The translations under genes and the position numbers were made by a program. From the NCBI GenBank assembly GCA_028280195.1, contig JANQMH010000069.1:1-64000 (forward strand): 64,000 bases of DNA. Direction: 5' to 3'. This document shows positions 8,651-17,480 of the stretch, piece by piece. Source of the stretch: Exilibacterium sp. GTDB lineage: Bacteria; Pseudomonadota; Gammaproteobacteria; Pseudomonadales; Cellvibrionaceae. The notes below the pieces were generated by a model. The model had not been told where the DNA came from, searched no databases, and worked only from the letters and a program-made list of their open reading frames with translations. Every line of letters starts with the position of its first letter. The first letter of the stretch is position 1.

Positions 8651-11600
8651 TCGCCTGGTTTGCCCGCAACCACGTCGCCGCCAACCTGTTGATGATCACC
8701 CTGTTGGTGCTGGGCCTGCTGTCGCTGTCCCAGCGCATTCCGCTGGAGGTGTTTCCCACCCTCGATCCCGAGCGCATCAACATCAATGTCACGCTGCGCG
8801 GGGCGACACCACAGGAAACCGAAGAGGGGATAGCGATCCGGATCGAGGAGGCGATTCAGGACCTGGAGGGCATTGAGCAGATTACCAGCAACTCCTCGGA
8901 GGGCAGCGCATCGGTCACTGCCGAGGTGGAATCCGGCTACGATCCGCGCCAGCTGCTGGCCGATATCAAAAGCCGCGTCGACGCTATCAATACCTTCCCG
9001 GTGGAGGCTGAAAACCCGGTGATCAGTCTGGCCACGCGCCGCCGCGAAGTGATCAGTGTGGCGGTGGCCGGTATTTACGGCGAGCGCGAAGTCAAACAAC
9101 AGGCCGAGCAGATTCGCGACGACCTGCTGCGTATTCCCGGCATTACCCAAGCGGACCTGGATTCGGTACGCCCCTACGAAATTGCCATCGAGGTTTCCGA
9201 GAGCACACTGCGTCACTACGGCCTGAGCCTCGGCGATATCAGCCGCGCAGTGGCCAGCAGCTCTCTGGACCTGTCCGCCGGCAATATCAAGACCGAGGGC
9301 GGCGATATCCTTATCCGCGCCAGAGGTCAGGCCTACCGCCGCGGTGATTTCGACAATATCGTCGTACTGACCCAGCCCGACGGCAGCCTGATCCGGGTCA
9401 GGGATATCGCCAGGGTCTACGACGGTTTCGAAGAGTCTTCTTTTCGCAGCCGCTTCAACGGCAAGCTGGCGGCCTTTGTCGAGGTCTACCGGGTCGGCGA
9501 TCAGAGCGCCATTGAGGTGGCCGACAAAGTCAAAGCCTATATCGCCGAGCGGCGCCAGACCCTGCCCGAGGGCTTCGAGATATCGCTGTGGCGCGACCGC
9601 TCGCTGATCGTACAGAAGCGCCTGCAAACACTCTCCAGCAACGCACTGCAAGGCGGCGTTCTGGTCTTGATCCTGCTTGCGCTGTTTCTGCGACCGACCA
9701 TCGCCTTCTGGGTGGTGGTCGGCATACCGGTGAGTTTTATGGGGGCGTTTATCGCCATGCCGTTTTTCGGCGTGACGTTGAATATTTTCAGCCTGTTCGC
9801 CTTTCTGCTGGTATTGGGCATCGTCGTCGACGACGCCATTGTCACCGGAGAGAATATCTACACCCACCTGCGGCGCGCCGAATCGGGGCTGGAGGCCGCC
9901 GTGCGCGGCACCCGCGAGGTGGCGGTGCCGGTGACCTTCGGCATCCTCACCACTATCGCCGCCTTTTTGCCGATCGCTTTTCTGGAAGGGCGCCGCGGCC
10001 TGCTGTTTGCGCAAATACCGGTGGTGGTGATTCCCATTCTGCTGTTTTCCCTGATCGAATCGAAGCTGGTGCTGCCGGCCCATTTGAAGTCAATCAAACT
10101 GCGTGACCAGCGCATGCCCACCCGCTTCGAACGCTGGCAGCAGTCTTTTGCCGACGGTTTCGAGCGCCTGGTGCTGCGCTTCTACCAGCCGCTGCTGCAC
10201 TGGTCACTGCAGAACCGCTATCTGACCCTGATCACCTTCATCGGCGTGCTGATGGTGATCATTGCCCTGATAAGCAGCGGCTGGCTGCGCTTTACCTTCT
10301 TTCCGCGCGTGCAGAGCGAGACCGCGCGCGCCACGCTGACTATGCCGGTGGGTACCGCTTTCGAAGTGACCGACAGCTATGTACAGCGCATTACCGATGC
10401 CGCCTACAAGCTGAAAGAAAAACACCGCGACCCCGACACCGGGCTCGATATCATTCTCGATATCAAATCCGTGACCGGCTTTAGCGGCGGCTCCCAGGGC
10501 TCCCATGTCGGCCGCGTGACCCTCGAGATTGTGCCGCCCGAAGATCGCACGTCAACTGTCACCAGCGCCGAGCTGACCCGCCAGTGGCGCAGCCTCATCG
10601 GCGTGCTGCCCGGCGCCGAAACACTGACTTTCAGAGCGGAGATCGGGCGCGTCTCCGATCCCATCGACATCCAGTTTTCCGGCAGCGACCTCGATGCGCT
10701 GTCCGCTATCGCCGACCAGGTGAAACAGCGGCTGGCACTGTATCCCTATGTTTTCGATATCGCCGACAGCCTCTCCGACGGCAAGGAGGAGCTGCAGCTC
10801 GAACTGACCGACGAGGCCTATGCACTGGGGCTCAACCGCTCGGATATCATCAACCAGGTGCGCCAGGCCTTCTACGGCTTTCAGGTGCAGCGCATCCAGC
10901 GCGGTCGCGACGATATTCGAGTGATGGTGCGCTACCCCAAAAGCGAGCGCTCGGCGGTGGCCAACCTCAAGGATCTGCGCATTCAGACCGCCGACGGCCG
11001 CCGCATCCCGCTGGAGCAGGTGGCCCGCCTGCTGCCAGGCAAAAGCCCGGCCTCAATCCGGCGCATCGACCGCTACCGCACTGTCAATGTCAGCGCCGAC
11101 ATCAACAAGCAGCAGGCCAATATGGTGGTATTGCAGCGGGATTTGCGCAGTTATATCGACCAGTTGCTGAGCCAGTATCCGGAGGTCCGCTACAGCTTCG
11201 AGGGTGAAGCCAGAGAACAGCGCGAGTCGTTCGGTTCACTCGGGCTGGGTGTGGTGTTCGTGTTGTTCATCATCTATTGCCTGCTGGCGATTCCGTTTAA
11301 ATCCTACCTGCAACCACTGGTGGTGATGTCGGTGATTCCCTTCGGCATTATCGGCGCCGTGGGCGGCCACCTGATAATGGGTATGGATCTCACCCTGATG
11401 AGCATGCTGGGTATTATGGCGTTGATCGGCGTAGTGGTAAACGACAGCCTGGTGCTGGTGGATTTCATCAACAAGCACCGCCACGATATCTCGCTGCAGC
11501 GAGCCATACTCAACGCCGGCGCAGCGCGCTTCCGGCCGGTGATGCTGACCTCTATCACCACCTTCATGGGCCTGATGCCACTGCTGTTCGAGGAATCGAC

Positions 11601-11769
11601 CCAGGCCCAGTTTCTGATTCCGATGGCGGTCTCACTGGGTTTTGGCATTCTGTTTGCGACGTTTATCACGCTGATTCTGGTGCCGGTAAACTATTTGCTG
11701 GTGGAAGGTCTAAAGGTCCGGGTGACGGCGCTCGTCACCCGCACCGACCGGGCCCGCGCCGTTCCCTGA
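8647..11769 (+). CDS. RND family efflux permease (AcrB/MexB superfamily)
   Basis: Inner-membrane proton antiporter of 1040 residues, close to the usual 1030-1050. TM1 follows the start (NHVAANLLMITLLVLGLLSL), two large periplasmic loops are present, and TM4 carries GIVVDDAIVTGENIY with the paired Asp residues (about 395-396) of the proton relay. The second half has the matching GVVVNDSLVLVDFIN segment. The sequence resembles the marine RND branch rather than AcrB itself (opening MIAWFARNHVAANLL). Starts with GTG, overlapping the adaptor gene. Substrate is not predictable. Confidence 0.93.
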   Translation: MIAWFARNHVAANLLMITLLVLGLLSLSQRIPLEVFPTLDPERININVTLRGATPQETEEGIAIRIEEAIQDLEGIEQITSNSSEGSASVTAEVESGYDPRQLLADIKSRVDAINTFPVEAENPVISLATRRREVISVAVAGIYGEREVKQQAEQIRDDLLRIPGITQADLDSVRPYEIAIEVSESTLRHYGLSLGDISRAVASSSLDLSAGNIKTEGGDILIRARGQAYRRGDFDNIVVLTQPDGSLIRVRDIARVYDGFEESSFRSRFNGKLAAFVEVYRVGDQSAIEVADKVKAYIAERRQTLPEGFEISLWRDRSLIVQKRLQTLSSNALQGGVLVLILLALFLRPTIAFWVVVGIPVSFMGAFIAMPFFGVTLNIFSLFAFLLVLGIVVDDAIVTGENIYTHLRRAESGLEAAVRGTREVAVPVTFGILTTIAAFLPIAFLEGRRGLLFAQIPVVVIPILLFSLIESKLVLPAHLKSIKLRDQRMPTRFERWQQSFADGFERLVLRFYQPLLHWSLQNRYLTLITFIGVLMVIIALISSGWLRFTFFPRVQSETARATLTMPVGTAFEVTDSYVQRITDAAYKLKEKHRDPDTGLDIILDIKSVTGFSGGSQGSHVGRVTLEIVPPEDRTSTVTSAELTRQWRSLIGVLPGAETLTFRAEIGRVSDPIDIQFSGSDLDALSAIADQVKQRLALYPYVFDIADSLSDGKEELQLELTDEAYALGLNRSDIINQVRQAFYGFQVQRIQRGRDDIRVMVRYPKSERSAVANLKDLRIQTADGRRIPLEQVARLLPGKSPASIRRIDRYRTVNVSADINKQQANMVVLQRDLRSYIDQLLSQYPEVRYSFEGEAREQRESFGSLGLGVVFVLFIIYCLLAIPFKSYLQPLVVMSVIPFGIIGAVGGHLIMGMDLTLMSMLGIMALIGVVVNDSLVLVDFINKHRHDISLQRAILNAGAARFRPVMLTSITTFMGLMPLLFEESTQAQFLIPMAVSLGFGILFATFITLILVPVNYLLVEGLKVRVTALVTRTDRARAVP

Positions 11770-11902
11770 GCGCTGTGCCCGCTGTCACAGTTTTTGCCCG
11801 GCAGCGCCGCCGGCCTCTGATCCGGGCAGTGATTGACGCACAATTGGCTATGATTTAACCAGGCGGTACGAAAACTGAAACTGAAACTGTACCGATGACT
11901 TG

Positions 11903-12784
11903 ATGAAAAAACTCCTGATCACCGCACTGTCGCTTCTCACCCTGTGCGCCTGCATCCCCTGGCAACCGCTGGGGACTGACGCGGCGGCGCGCGAACGGCA
12001 GCAGCAGTGCCCGCAGTTGTTTGCACGGCTGGATGAAGGCACCGGCGAGGGCCTGTCCGGTGTTATCGAGCTGGTTAACTGGAATCTGCAAAAGGGCAAT
12101 CGCGACGGCTGGCAGGCCAAACTCCAGACCCTGGGCCGGCAGCACGATCTGGTCTTGATCCAGGAGGCACTCGACGCCGACAACCTCTTCCGGCCCCTGG
12201 CATTGCACCGGCACCGGCACTTCGCCCCCGGCTACCATACCGGCTCGGTGCAAACCGGCGTCTTGACCGCCAGCCGGGTGGCACCGCTCGCGCGCTGCAA
12301 TCTGTCCGCGATCGAACCCTGGCTGGGCACCCCCAAAGCCACGGCAATTACCCGATTCCGCCTAAAAGACAGCTCGCAGACGCTGCTGGTGGCCAATATC
12401 CACAGCGTCAACTTCAGCTTCGGCATCGGCGAATACCGCGACCAGTTGCAGCAGGCGGTCGCGGTACTGGCCAGACATCGGGGCCCGATTATCTTCGCCG
12501 GTGATTTCAATACCTGGAACCAGCGCCGCCTGACATTGTTGACCGAGGCCGCCGAACAGCTGTCATTGAGCAAGGTGAGCTTCTCCGAGGACCGGCGCAA
12601 ACGCTTTCTCGGCAGGCCCCTGGACCATATCCTGGTGCGCGGCCTGGAGCCGCTTGCCGGCAGTACGCCGCAGACCGACACATCCGACCACAACCCCCTG
12701 TTGGTATCGCTGAGCCGGCCTGTCGGGGTGGCACCAGCCAACTACCAGATCAGCGCTCTTGTTCCCGCCACCCTGGCACAATAA
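11903..12784 (+). CDS. Endonuclease/exonuclease/phosphatase-fold lipoprotein
   Basis: Protein of 293 residues with a lipoprotein signal peptide (LLITALSLLTLCAC, lipid-attached Cys about residue 14-16). The mature part has the EEP fold: NWNLQKG, LVLIQEAL (metal Glu), VANIHSVNF, IIFAGDFNTW (Asp/Asn pair), and a final TSDHNPLLVSL with the catalytic Asp-His. The enzyme class includes nucleases, sphingomyelinases and phosphoinositide phosphatases; a membrane-bound envelope phosphodiesterase is the safest statement. TTG at 11900 precedes the ATG at 11903, which I prefer. Confidence 0.85.
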   Translation: MKKLLITALSLLTLCACIPWQPLGTDAAARERQQQCPQLFARLDEGTGEGLSGVIELVNWNLQKGNRDGWQAKLQTLGRQHDLVLIQEALDADNLFRPLALHRHRHFAPGYHTGSVQTGVLTASRVAPLARCNLSAIEPWLGTPKATAITRFRLKDSSQTLLVANIHSVNFSFGIGEYRDQLQQAVAVLARHRGPIIFAGDFNTWNQRRLTLLTEAAEQLSLSKVSFSEDRRKRFLGRPLDHILVRGLEPLAGSTPQTDTSDHNPLLVSLSRPVGVAPANYQISALVPATLAQ

Positions 12785-12856
12785 TCTGTAAGCGACTATC
12801 TGAACCTCTCCGTACCACCAGGCCGGCTCGCATTAGCTTATAGCATCTCAAGCTCT

Positions 12857-12966
12857 GGAATAGCTCAACAGCCAATTTCAGTCAGTTACTATATTTATTT
12901 CAATCAGTTATACATATACTTTCAATTAGTCAAAGAACTATTTACAATTAGTCAAACGATAAACCA
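12857..12966. repeat. 22-bp-period degenerate direct repeats upstream of the ATPase gene
   Basis: Four units start exactly 22 bp apart: CAGTCAGTTACT at 12879, CAATCAGTTATA at 12901, CAATTAGTCAAA at 12923 and CAATTAGTCAAA at 12945. A weaker fifth unit, offset by an indel, begins near 12859. The second half of each unit is A/T-rich and less conserved. The array ends about 17 bp before the ATG at 12983, so it covers the likely promoter. A period of two helical turns would place identical protein sites on one DNA face; an operator array or iteron-like array are the obvious readings. Confidence 0.75.
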
Positions 12967-12982
12967 GGATGATTGAGATTAC

Positions 12983-14203
12983 ATGTACTCGCGCTTTGTT
13001 GAACGGCGTATTCGGACTGCTCTTACTGATACTAGGGTGGTGGTATTAGTCGGTCCGCGACAAGCGGGTAAAACAACACTGGCGCAGTGGTGTGCAGACA
13101 ACCGTATGAACTATTTCACCCTGGATAACGCCACTACCCTGGAAGCGGCACAAGAGGATCCCTCGGGGTTTGTACGCGGTCTCGACCGGGCTGTAATAGA
13201 TGAGGTCCAACGCGCGCCGGCACTGCTGCTCGCTATCAAAGAAAGTGTGGATGCAGACACCCGCCCCGGCCGCTTTCTGCTGACGGGGTCGGCCAACCTA
13301 ATGACATTGCCACGCGTAGCCGACTCACTGGCCGGACGTATGGAAGTGATAGACTTGTTGCCACTATCACAGTGCGAGATACACGGCCGGGCACCCACGT
13401 TCTTGAACAGCGCGTTCAGGGGTGAAATCCCATCGATCGAACAGACAGCCGTCGCCGAGCAACTTATCGATATCGTGCTGGCCGGTGGTTATCCAGAGGC
13501 CCTGACTCGCAAATCATCAAGGCGACGCTCGGACTGGTACCAAAATTACATCAATGCGATTATTCAACGCGATGTGCAGGACGTTGCCGACATAAACAAA
13601 GCACAGCAAATGCCACAGTTACTACAGGCGCTCGCTCACCATTCCGGCCGGTTAATCAATTATTCTGCCATCGGTTCGGCTTTGGATATGAACCATATCA
13701 CCACCCGTAAATACACAGGCGTTTTCGAGCAGCTTTTCCTGGTGAGAAGAGTAAAACCCTGGTTTAACAATACACTAAAACGCTTGACAAAAACACCTAA
13801 ATTGCATTTTCTGGATACCGGCCTGTTAGCTTCTCTGCAAAATCTGTCAAAGAAAAAACTGCTTGAACAACGCACATTATTTGGCCCTCTATTGGAAACC
13901 TTTGTACTCACCGAGTTATTGAAACTCTCCAGCAGCAGCGACCAGCACATAGAATTTTCACATATGCGGGACAAGCAACAGAATGAAGTCGATATCGTCA
14001 TGCAAAACCAGGACGAAAGCATAGTCGGCATTGAGGTTAAGTCGGCGGCAACTGTTACCCGTACCGACTTTACCGGCTTGCGTAAACTTGCCGAAGGTCA
14101 TAAAAAACAGTTCGCTCTTGGGCTGGTACTATACGATCACAACCAAATAGTGCCTTTCAGCAATAACCTTTATGCAGTGCCTATTTCGGCACTTTGGCAC
14201 TAA
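12983..14203 (+). CDS. AAA_14 / DUF4143 P-loop ATPase
   Basis: Protein of 406 residues from a widespread orphan ATPase family. The N-terminal AAA_14 domain has Walker A (GPRQAGKTTL, about 24-33), Walker B (AVIDEVQRAP, about 70-80) and sensor LLTGSANL. A linker with a helical winged region (SGRLINYSAIGSALDMNHITTRKYTGVFEQLFLV) leads into the DUF4143 domain, with HFLDTGLLASL and a PD-(D/E)XK-like ending (FSHMRDKQQNEVDIVM...GIEVKSAATV). The E-VD-I-EVK spacing resembles a nuclease-type core, though in this family activity is unproven. The gene is more AT-rich than its neighbours and stands alone behind a repeat array, suggesting horizontal arrival. Confidence 0.88.
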   Translation: MYSRFVERRIRTALTDTRVVVLVGPRQAGKTTLAQWCADNRMNYFTLDNATTLEAAQEDPSGFVRGLDRAVIDEVQRAPALLLAIKESVDADTRPGRFLLTGSANLMTLPRVADSLAGRMEVIDLLPLSQCEIHGRAPTFLNSAFRGEIPSIEQTAVAEQLIDIVLAGGYPEALTRKSSRRRSDWYQNYINAIIQRDVQDVADINKAQQMPQLLQALAHHSGRLINYSAIGSALDMNHITTRKYTGVFEQLFLVRRVKPWFNNTLKRLTKTPKLHFLDTGLLASLQNLSKKKLLEQRTLFGPLLETFVLTELLKLSSSSDQHIEFSHMRDKQQNEVDIVMQNQDESIVGIEVKSAATVTRTDFTGLRKLAEGHKKQFALGLVLYDHNQIVPFSNNLYAVPISALWH

Positions 14204-14401
14204 GCCCGGAAAACAGTATAGCCGGGACTGGCCTCAACGATGTCAGTAGACGTCGAAGCACTTTTCTGGAATGCTATGGCCTTTGAACAACACAGCTATA
14301 TACAGTGCATATCGCCGTTTGCCGTGTACGTACAAAGTGCTAGGGCGCGGTCATGTACTATATATCTATAAACTAATAAAATCTCATCCGGTGACAAAAT
14401 C

Positions 14402-14731
14402 ATGGACCTGGAAAAGCTGCTGCAACAATACAACGACTTGTGCGAAGACAACGATTGGCAGGTTTTTCGCACGCCTAAGAACCTCTCCTCGGCGCTTTGT
14501 GTCGCCGCCGCCAGAATACTCACCCACTACCAGTGGGTAACCGAAGAGGAATCACTGAGTCTCGGCCTGATCCCGAAACGCAAGGCGGAAATCGCCGACG
14601 AGATCGGTGAGACATTTTTTCTGCTGCTGGCGCTGGCAAACAAAACCGGCATCGACCTGGAACAGGCGATTTTGCAGAAAGCGGAAAAAAACCAGCGTTT
14701 GTATGCCGGCGGGCCGGACCAACCGGATTAA
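14402..14731 (+). CDS. MazG-like / dCTP-pyrophosphatase-like protein, first metal motif missing
   Basis: Small all-alpha protein of 109 residues in the MazG-like (RS21-C6/DCTPP1) family. DWQVFRTPKNLSSAL, HYQW, EIADEIGETFFLLLALANKTGIDLEQAILQK and EKNQRLYA align with the DCTPP1 pattern. In active members the segment after the first helix holds an ExxE metal-binding motif (GEVGELAE); here the same place reads CVAAARIL with no acid. The second motif normally has Asp after the Gly (ELGD), here Glu (EIGE). Loss of half the Mg site suggests a non-catalytic or altered protein. It lies 198 bp after the ATPase gene, on the same strand. Confidence 0.72.
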   Translation: MDLEKLLQQYNDLCEDNDWQVFRTPKNLSSALCVAAARILTHYQWVTEEESLSLGLIPKRKAEIADEIGETFFLLLALANKTGIDLEQAILQKAEKNQRLYAGGPDQPD

Positions 14732-14741
14732 CCCCGGCCCC

Positions 14742-15080
14742 TCAGGGCCGGGGGCAGAGATAGACGCCGTAGCGGCGGGCGCCGCCCTCGATCTCCGATT
14801 CCGCCACCAGCGCATTGCCGCCCATACTGACCGCGTCGTTGCGCGCCAGCGTCGCCAGCTCGGCGGCGAGCTTTTCCCGGCTGCGGGAGACAAAGGCCAC
14901 CTTGTCGAGGGATTTGGCCGTGGTCTTGCCAAGGGACTTGCACTGCGCTGCCTCCCCGGCGCTGATAATGGCCACCTGCTGCGCCTCCGGTTCCAGCTCG
15001 ACCCAGGTACAGGCGCTGGCCAGCAGCACCGGCGCCAGAACAGTCAGTGGTTGAATTCGTCGCCCGTAAAAAACGCTCAA
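14742..15080 (-). CDS. DUF4156 lipoprotein
   Basis: Predicted outer-membrane or periplasmic lipoprotein of 112 residues. Signal peptide LTVLAPVLLASAC with the lipid-attached Cys, then WVELEPEAQQVAI, AQCKSLGKT, LARNDAVSMGGNALVAES and a C-terminal RRYGVYLC; this is the DUF4156 pattern. The frame is open further upstream to 15251, but a TTG at 15080 sits 6 bases after GGGAGG, which makes it the best start. Family function is unknown. It ends 10 bp from the convergent MazG-like gene. Confidence 0.75.
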   Translation of the reverse strand: MSVFYGRRIQPLTVLAPVLLASACTWVELEPEAQQVAIISAGEAAQCKSLGKTTAKSLDKVAFVSRSREKLAAELATLARNDAVSMGGNALVAESEIEGGARRYGVYLCPRP

Positions 15081-15234
15081 TCTCAGCCTCCCGATATTTG
15101 GGTAAATCCCGTGTAAATGAAAGTTGAAAGGTTCGCTACCGAATGGAACTGCAGATAGCGGGCCTATTGTAGCAGGGCGATATACCGCCAACCGTGACAC
15201 AGGACAACTGCTGCCGCGTCCAGCTGCCGCCCCG

Positions 15235-15975
15235 CTAGTCGACTTTCGCAATCACCCGCGTCGGCAGCAGCGGCAGCAGTCGCGCCACCAGACTCCAGGG
15301 AAAACGCGGCACCATCGCGCGGTCAACCCGCTTTTCGATTAAATCGGCAATCAATCGCCCGCCTTTCTCCACGTCGATAACAAATGGCCTGCTGTCCATA
15401 TTGCGGCTAATGGGGGTATTAATATAACCCGGGTAAATCGCCGTCACCTGAATGGGCCGCTCATAGAGCTGCGCGCGCAGAGCCTCCATATAAGTCGTCA
15501 GGGCGCTTTTGGAGGCACAGTAGGAGGCCGCGCCGGGCATACCGCGGAACCCTGCCACAGAGCTGATACCCACGAGCTGGCCACTGCCGCGGGCCAGAAA
15601 CAGTTCGGTGGCGGCATCCAGCGTGGCACAGGCGCCGAGTACATTGGTTTCAAAGGTCTTTTGCGTCTTGGCAAACTCACCGCAACCGACAAGTTCCCCG
15701 TAACTGATACCGGCATTGGCGACCACGATATCCAGCCCGCCCAATCTATCCGCCATCTGTTGCAGGCAGACGCGCACCGCCGGATAGTCGGTGACATCCA
15801 GTGGCGCGATTTCGACCGCCACTGAAAACTGCCCCGCCAGCTCAGCCTGCAGTGACTGCAACAGATCCTCGCGGCGGGCGCCGAGCGCCAGCCGATAGCC
15901 GCGCCGGGCAAATTCGAAAGCCAGCTGCCGGCCGATACCCGAGGACGCACCCGTAATAAAAACTGATTTCGACAT
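15235..15975 (-). CDS. Short-chain dehydrogenase/reductase (SDR)
   Basis: Classical SDR of 246 residues. Cofactor motif TGASSGIGRQL near residue 9, NAG motif (VVANAGISYGE), catalytic Ser in VGISSVAGFRG and the YCASK catalytic pair around 154-158. A hydrophobic C-terminal section (FPWSLVARLLPLLP) suggests membrane association. The Arg residues after the first strand (ARR) hint at NADPH. It starts 5 bp after the upstream ATPase gene's stop, so the two may be co-transcribed. Substrate unknown. Confidence 0.85.
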   Translation of the reverse strand: MSKSVFITGASSGIGRQLAFEFARRGYRLALGARREDLLQSLQAELAGQFSVAVEIAPLDVTDYPAVRVCLQQMADRLGGLDIVVANAGISYGELVGCGEFAKTQKTFETNVLGACATLDAATELFLARGSGQLVGISSVAGFRGMPGAASYCASKSALTTYMEALRAQLYERPIQVTAIYPGYINTPISRNMDSRPFVIDVEKGGRLIADLIEKRVDRAMVPRFPWSLVARLLPLLPTRVIAKVD

Positions 15976-15980
15976 CGCTA

Positions 15981-17114
15981 CTATCTCGTTTGACTGGAAA
16001 TTGTTTCACTACTGTATTTATCGCGATCCAGGTACCGTTTTAGTCCCGGCTTTTCGATATAATACTCACCTTTATGAATGCGGCTGATCAAATTGGCTGC
16101 TGAAAGGCGCTGAATGGACCGCTGTATGTTCGGCGGCACACCCTTGACCCTGGTCTCCCGGCCAATGCGGGCCATAAATTCCTTCGCAAATGGATTCTGC
16201 CGTCCACAGAGCGCCAGGAATACAATTTTATCAATCGGTTTCATTCTTCTGGCGATGGCCTCGAAGCCCTCGGCCGCTTCCATCAGCTCGAATACATGCT
16301 CTCTGGCTTCATCGACACCGATTCTGAAGGTAATCATATGCGCCACTATCTTCATCATCCAGTAAGGTGAGCAATCAATAGCACTGAAAACCTTTTGGAG
16401 AGGACGTGCCGCAATCGATATACGGTGGTCATTTGCCAACTTCACCCGCAAAAAATCTATGAACTCTTTATCGAGGTCAGGAAATGCAACGGGTTCGACA
16501 AAATGATAAAACGGTGATTGCACTTCATTGAACAGCAAATTCATATAATGCCTGGACGAGCCGATAAAAACACTTTTGATCAGGCCCTGTCGTTTGTCCA
16601 GCAGGGTTCTGAGAGCATACGTAAGGGGGTCGAAGGCCTTTGATGTGGCCAAATGCTGGATTTCATCAATTAATAACAAGACCGTTTTTCTGCCTGCCTT
16701 GGCTTGCAATTCTGCCAGTAATTTTTCGATACAGGCCAATTCTCTATTAGCAGGTTTAGATGGATTATCCGCAAATTCCACTTCCATTCGCCCCAGCAGC
16801 TCATTACTGACGGTGGTTTTTTTAATTTTTGCCCTCAGCAGGCGATTGAAAACTGCACGCCTGTCGACCGACTGTACCGCCTCCTCTAAAGCGGTAAGCA
16901 ACCCTTCGTGGGGTGCGTTGATATTTTGCCAGAGGCTGGCATAGACCGGTATGTATTTCTTCTTCTGTGCCAACGGCGCCAGATCCCGCAGCACAAACAG
17001 CGTCTTTCCTCTGCGCCGGGGTGCTATGATAGCAAGATTCGAAGAGATCCCGAGCTCCAAGACACTCAGGTAATGGTTTGCAAGCTGCGCCCGCGGAAAG
17101 TGCCATTCGTCCAT
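15981..17114 (-). CDS. Orphan AAA-type P-loop ATPase with C-terminal winged-helix-like region
   Basis: Protein of 377 residues. Walker A is APRRRGKT (about 31-38), Walker B is VLLLIDEIQHL (about 150-160). The fold is closest to the AAA_16/ORC-Cdc6-like ATP-binding proteins often found next to, or without, partner genes. After the ATPase core, a helical part leads to IQRSIQRLSAANLISRIHKGEYYIEKPGLKRYL, which reads as a winged helix. The ATG at 17114 follows AGAGGTG; an upstream in-frame start at 17165 is less likely. Moderately AT-rich compared with its neighbours. No partner nuclease or transposase is seen, so the role is unknown. Confidence 0.72.
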   Translation of the reverse strand: MDEWHFPRAQLANHYLSVLELGISSNLAIIAPRRRGKTLFVLRDLAPLAQKKKYIPVYASLWQNINAPHEGLLTALEEAVQSVDRRAVFNRLLRAKIKKTTVSNELLGRMEVEFADNPSKPANRELACIEKLLAELQAKAGRKTVLLLIDEIQHLATSKAFDPLTYALRTLLDKRQGLIKSVFIGSSRHYMNLLFNEVQSPFYHFVEPVAFPDLDKEFIDFLRVKLANDHRISIAARPLQKVFSAIDCSPYWMMKIVAHMITFRIGVDEAREHVFELMEAAEGFEAIARRMKPIDKIVFLALCGRQNPFAKEFMARIGRETRVKGVPPNIQRSIQRLSAANLISRIHKGEYYIEKPGLKRYLDRDKYSSETISSQTR

Positions 17115-17480
17115 AAACCGTACACCTCTGTTTACCCTGTTTGTCCTATACCCACATCCATTCACATCCCCACACCTTTGCAGCGATACACCTCGCCTAT
17201 GGGCATTTAATCTAATTATTGGTCATACTATAGTTACAGTTATTGAACACAAGTTATTGGAGATGTTCGTTCTTATGCATGTTTATGCATGCTTTGAATA
17301 ATTATTCAGTATATAGATAATAGTGCATAGCGCAATAGTTTTTAACACTTTCGCACCATGCACAGTAAACCCTTTGGTTAGCGACAACCGCGCAAGCGAA
17401 ACGCTTGAGATCCCCCGACACACTGACTATGCTATCATGCGCTCTTTTTACGGCGATAAAATAGAGGCAGTCGATTCCCC
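17115..17480. other. Intergenic region between divergent ATPase and serA
   Basis: AT-rich 366-bp gap with no supported gene. It must hold promoters for both divergent genes. TTATGCATG occurs twice near 17273-17290, making ATGCAT palindromes. A possible sigma-70 promoter for serA is TTGAGA at 17405 and TATGCT at 17428 with a 17-bp spacer; this is a weak match. Confidence 0.45.

Noticed and set aside
11795..11828. Rho-independent terminator after the RND permease gene
   Set aside because: A 7-bp TGCCCGG/CCGGGCA stem is present, but the T-run lies on the wrong side for the plus-strand transcript.
12857..12966. CRISPR array in the 22-bp repeats
   Set aside because: Units adjoin with no unique spacers of constant length, are degenerate, and no cas gene is near.
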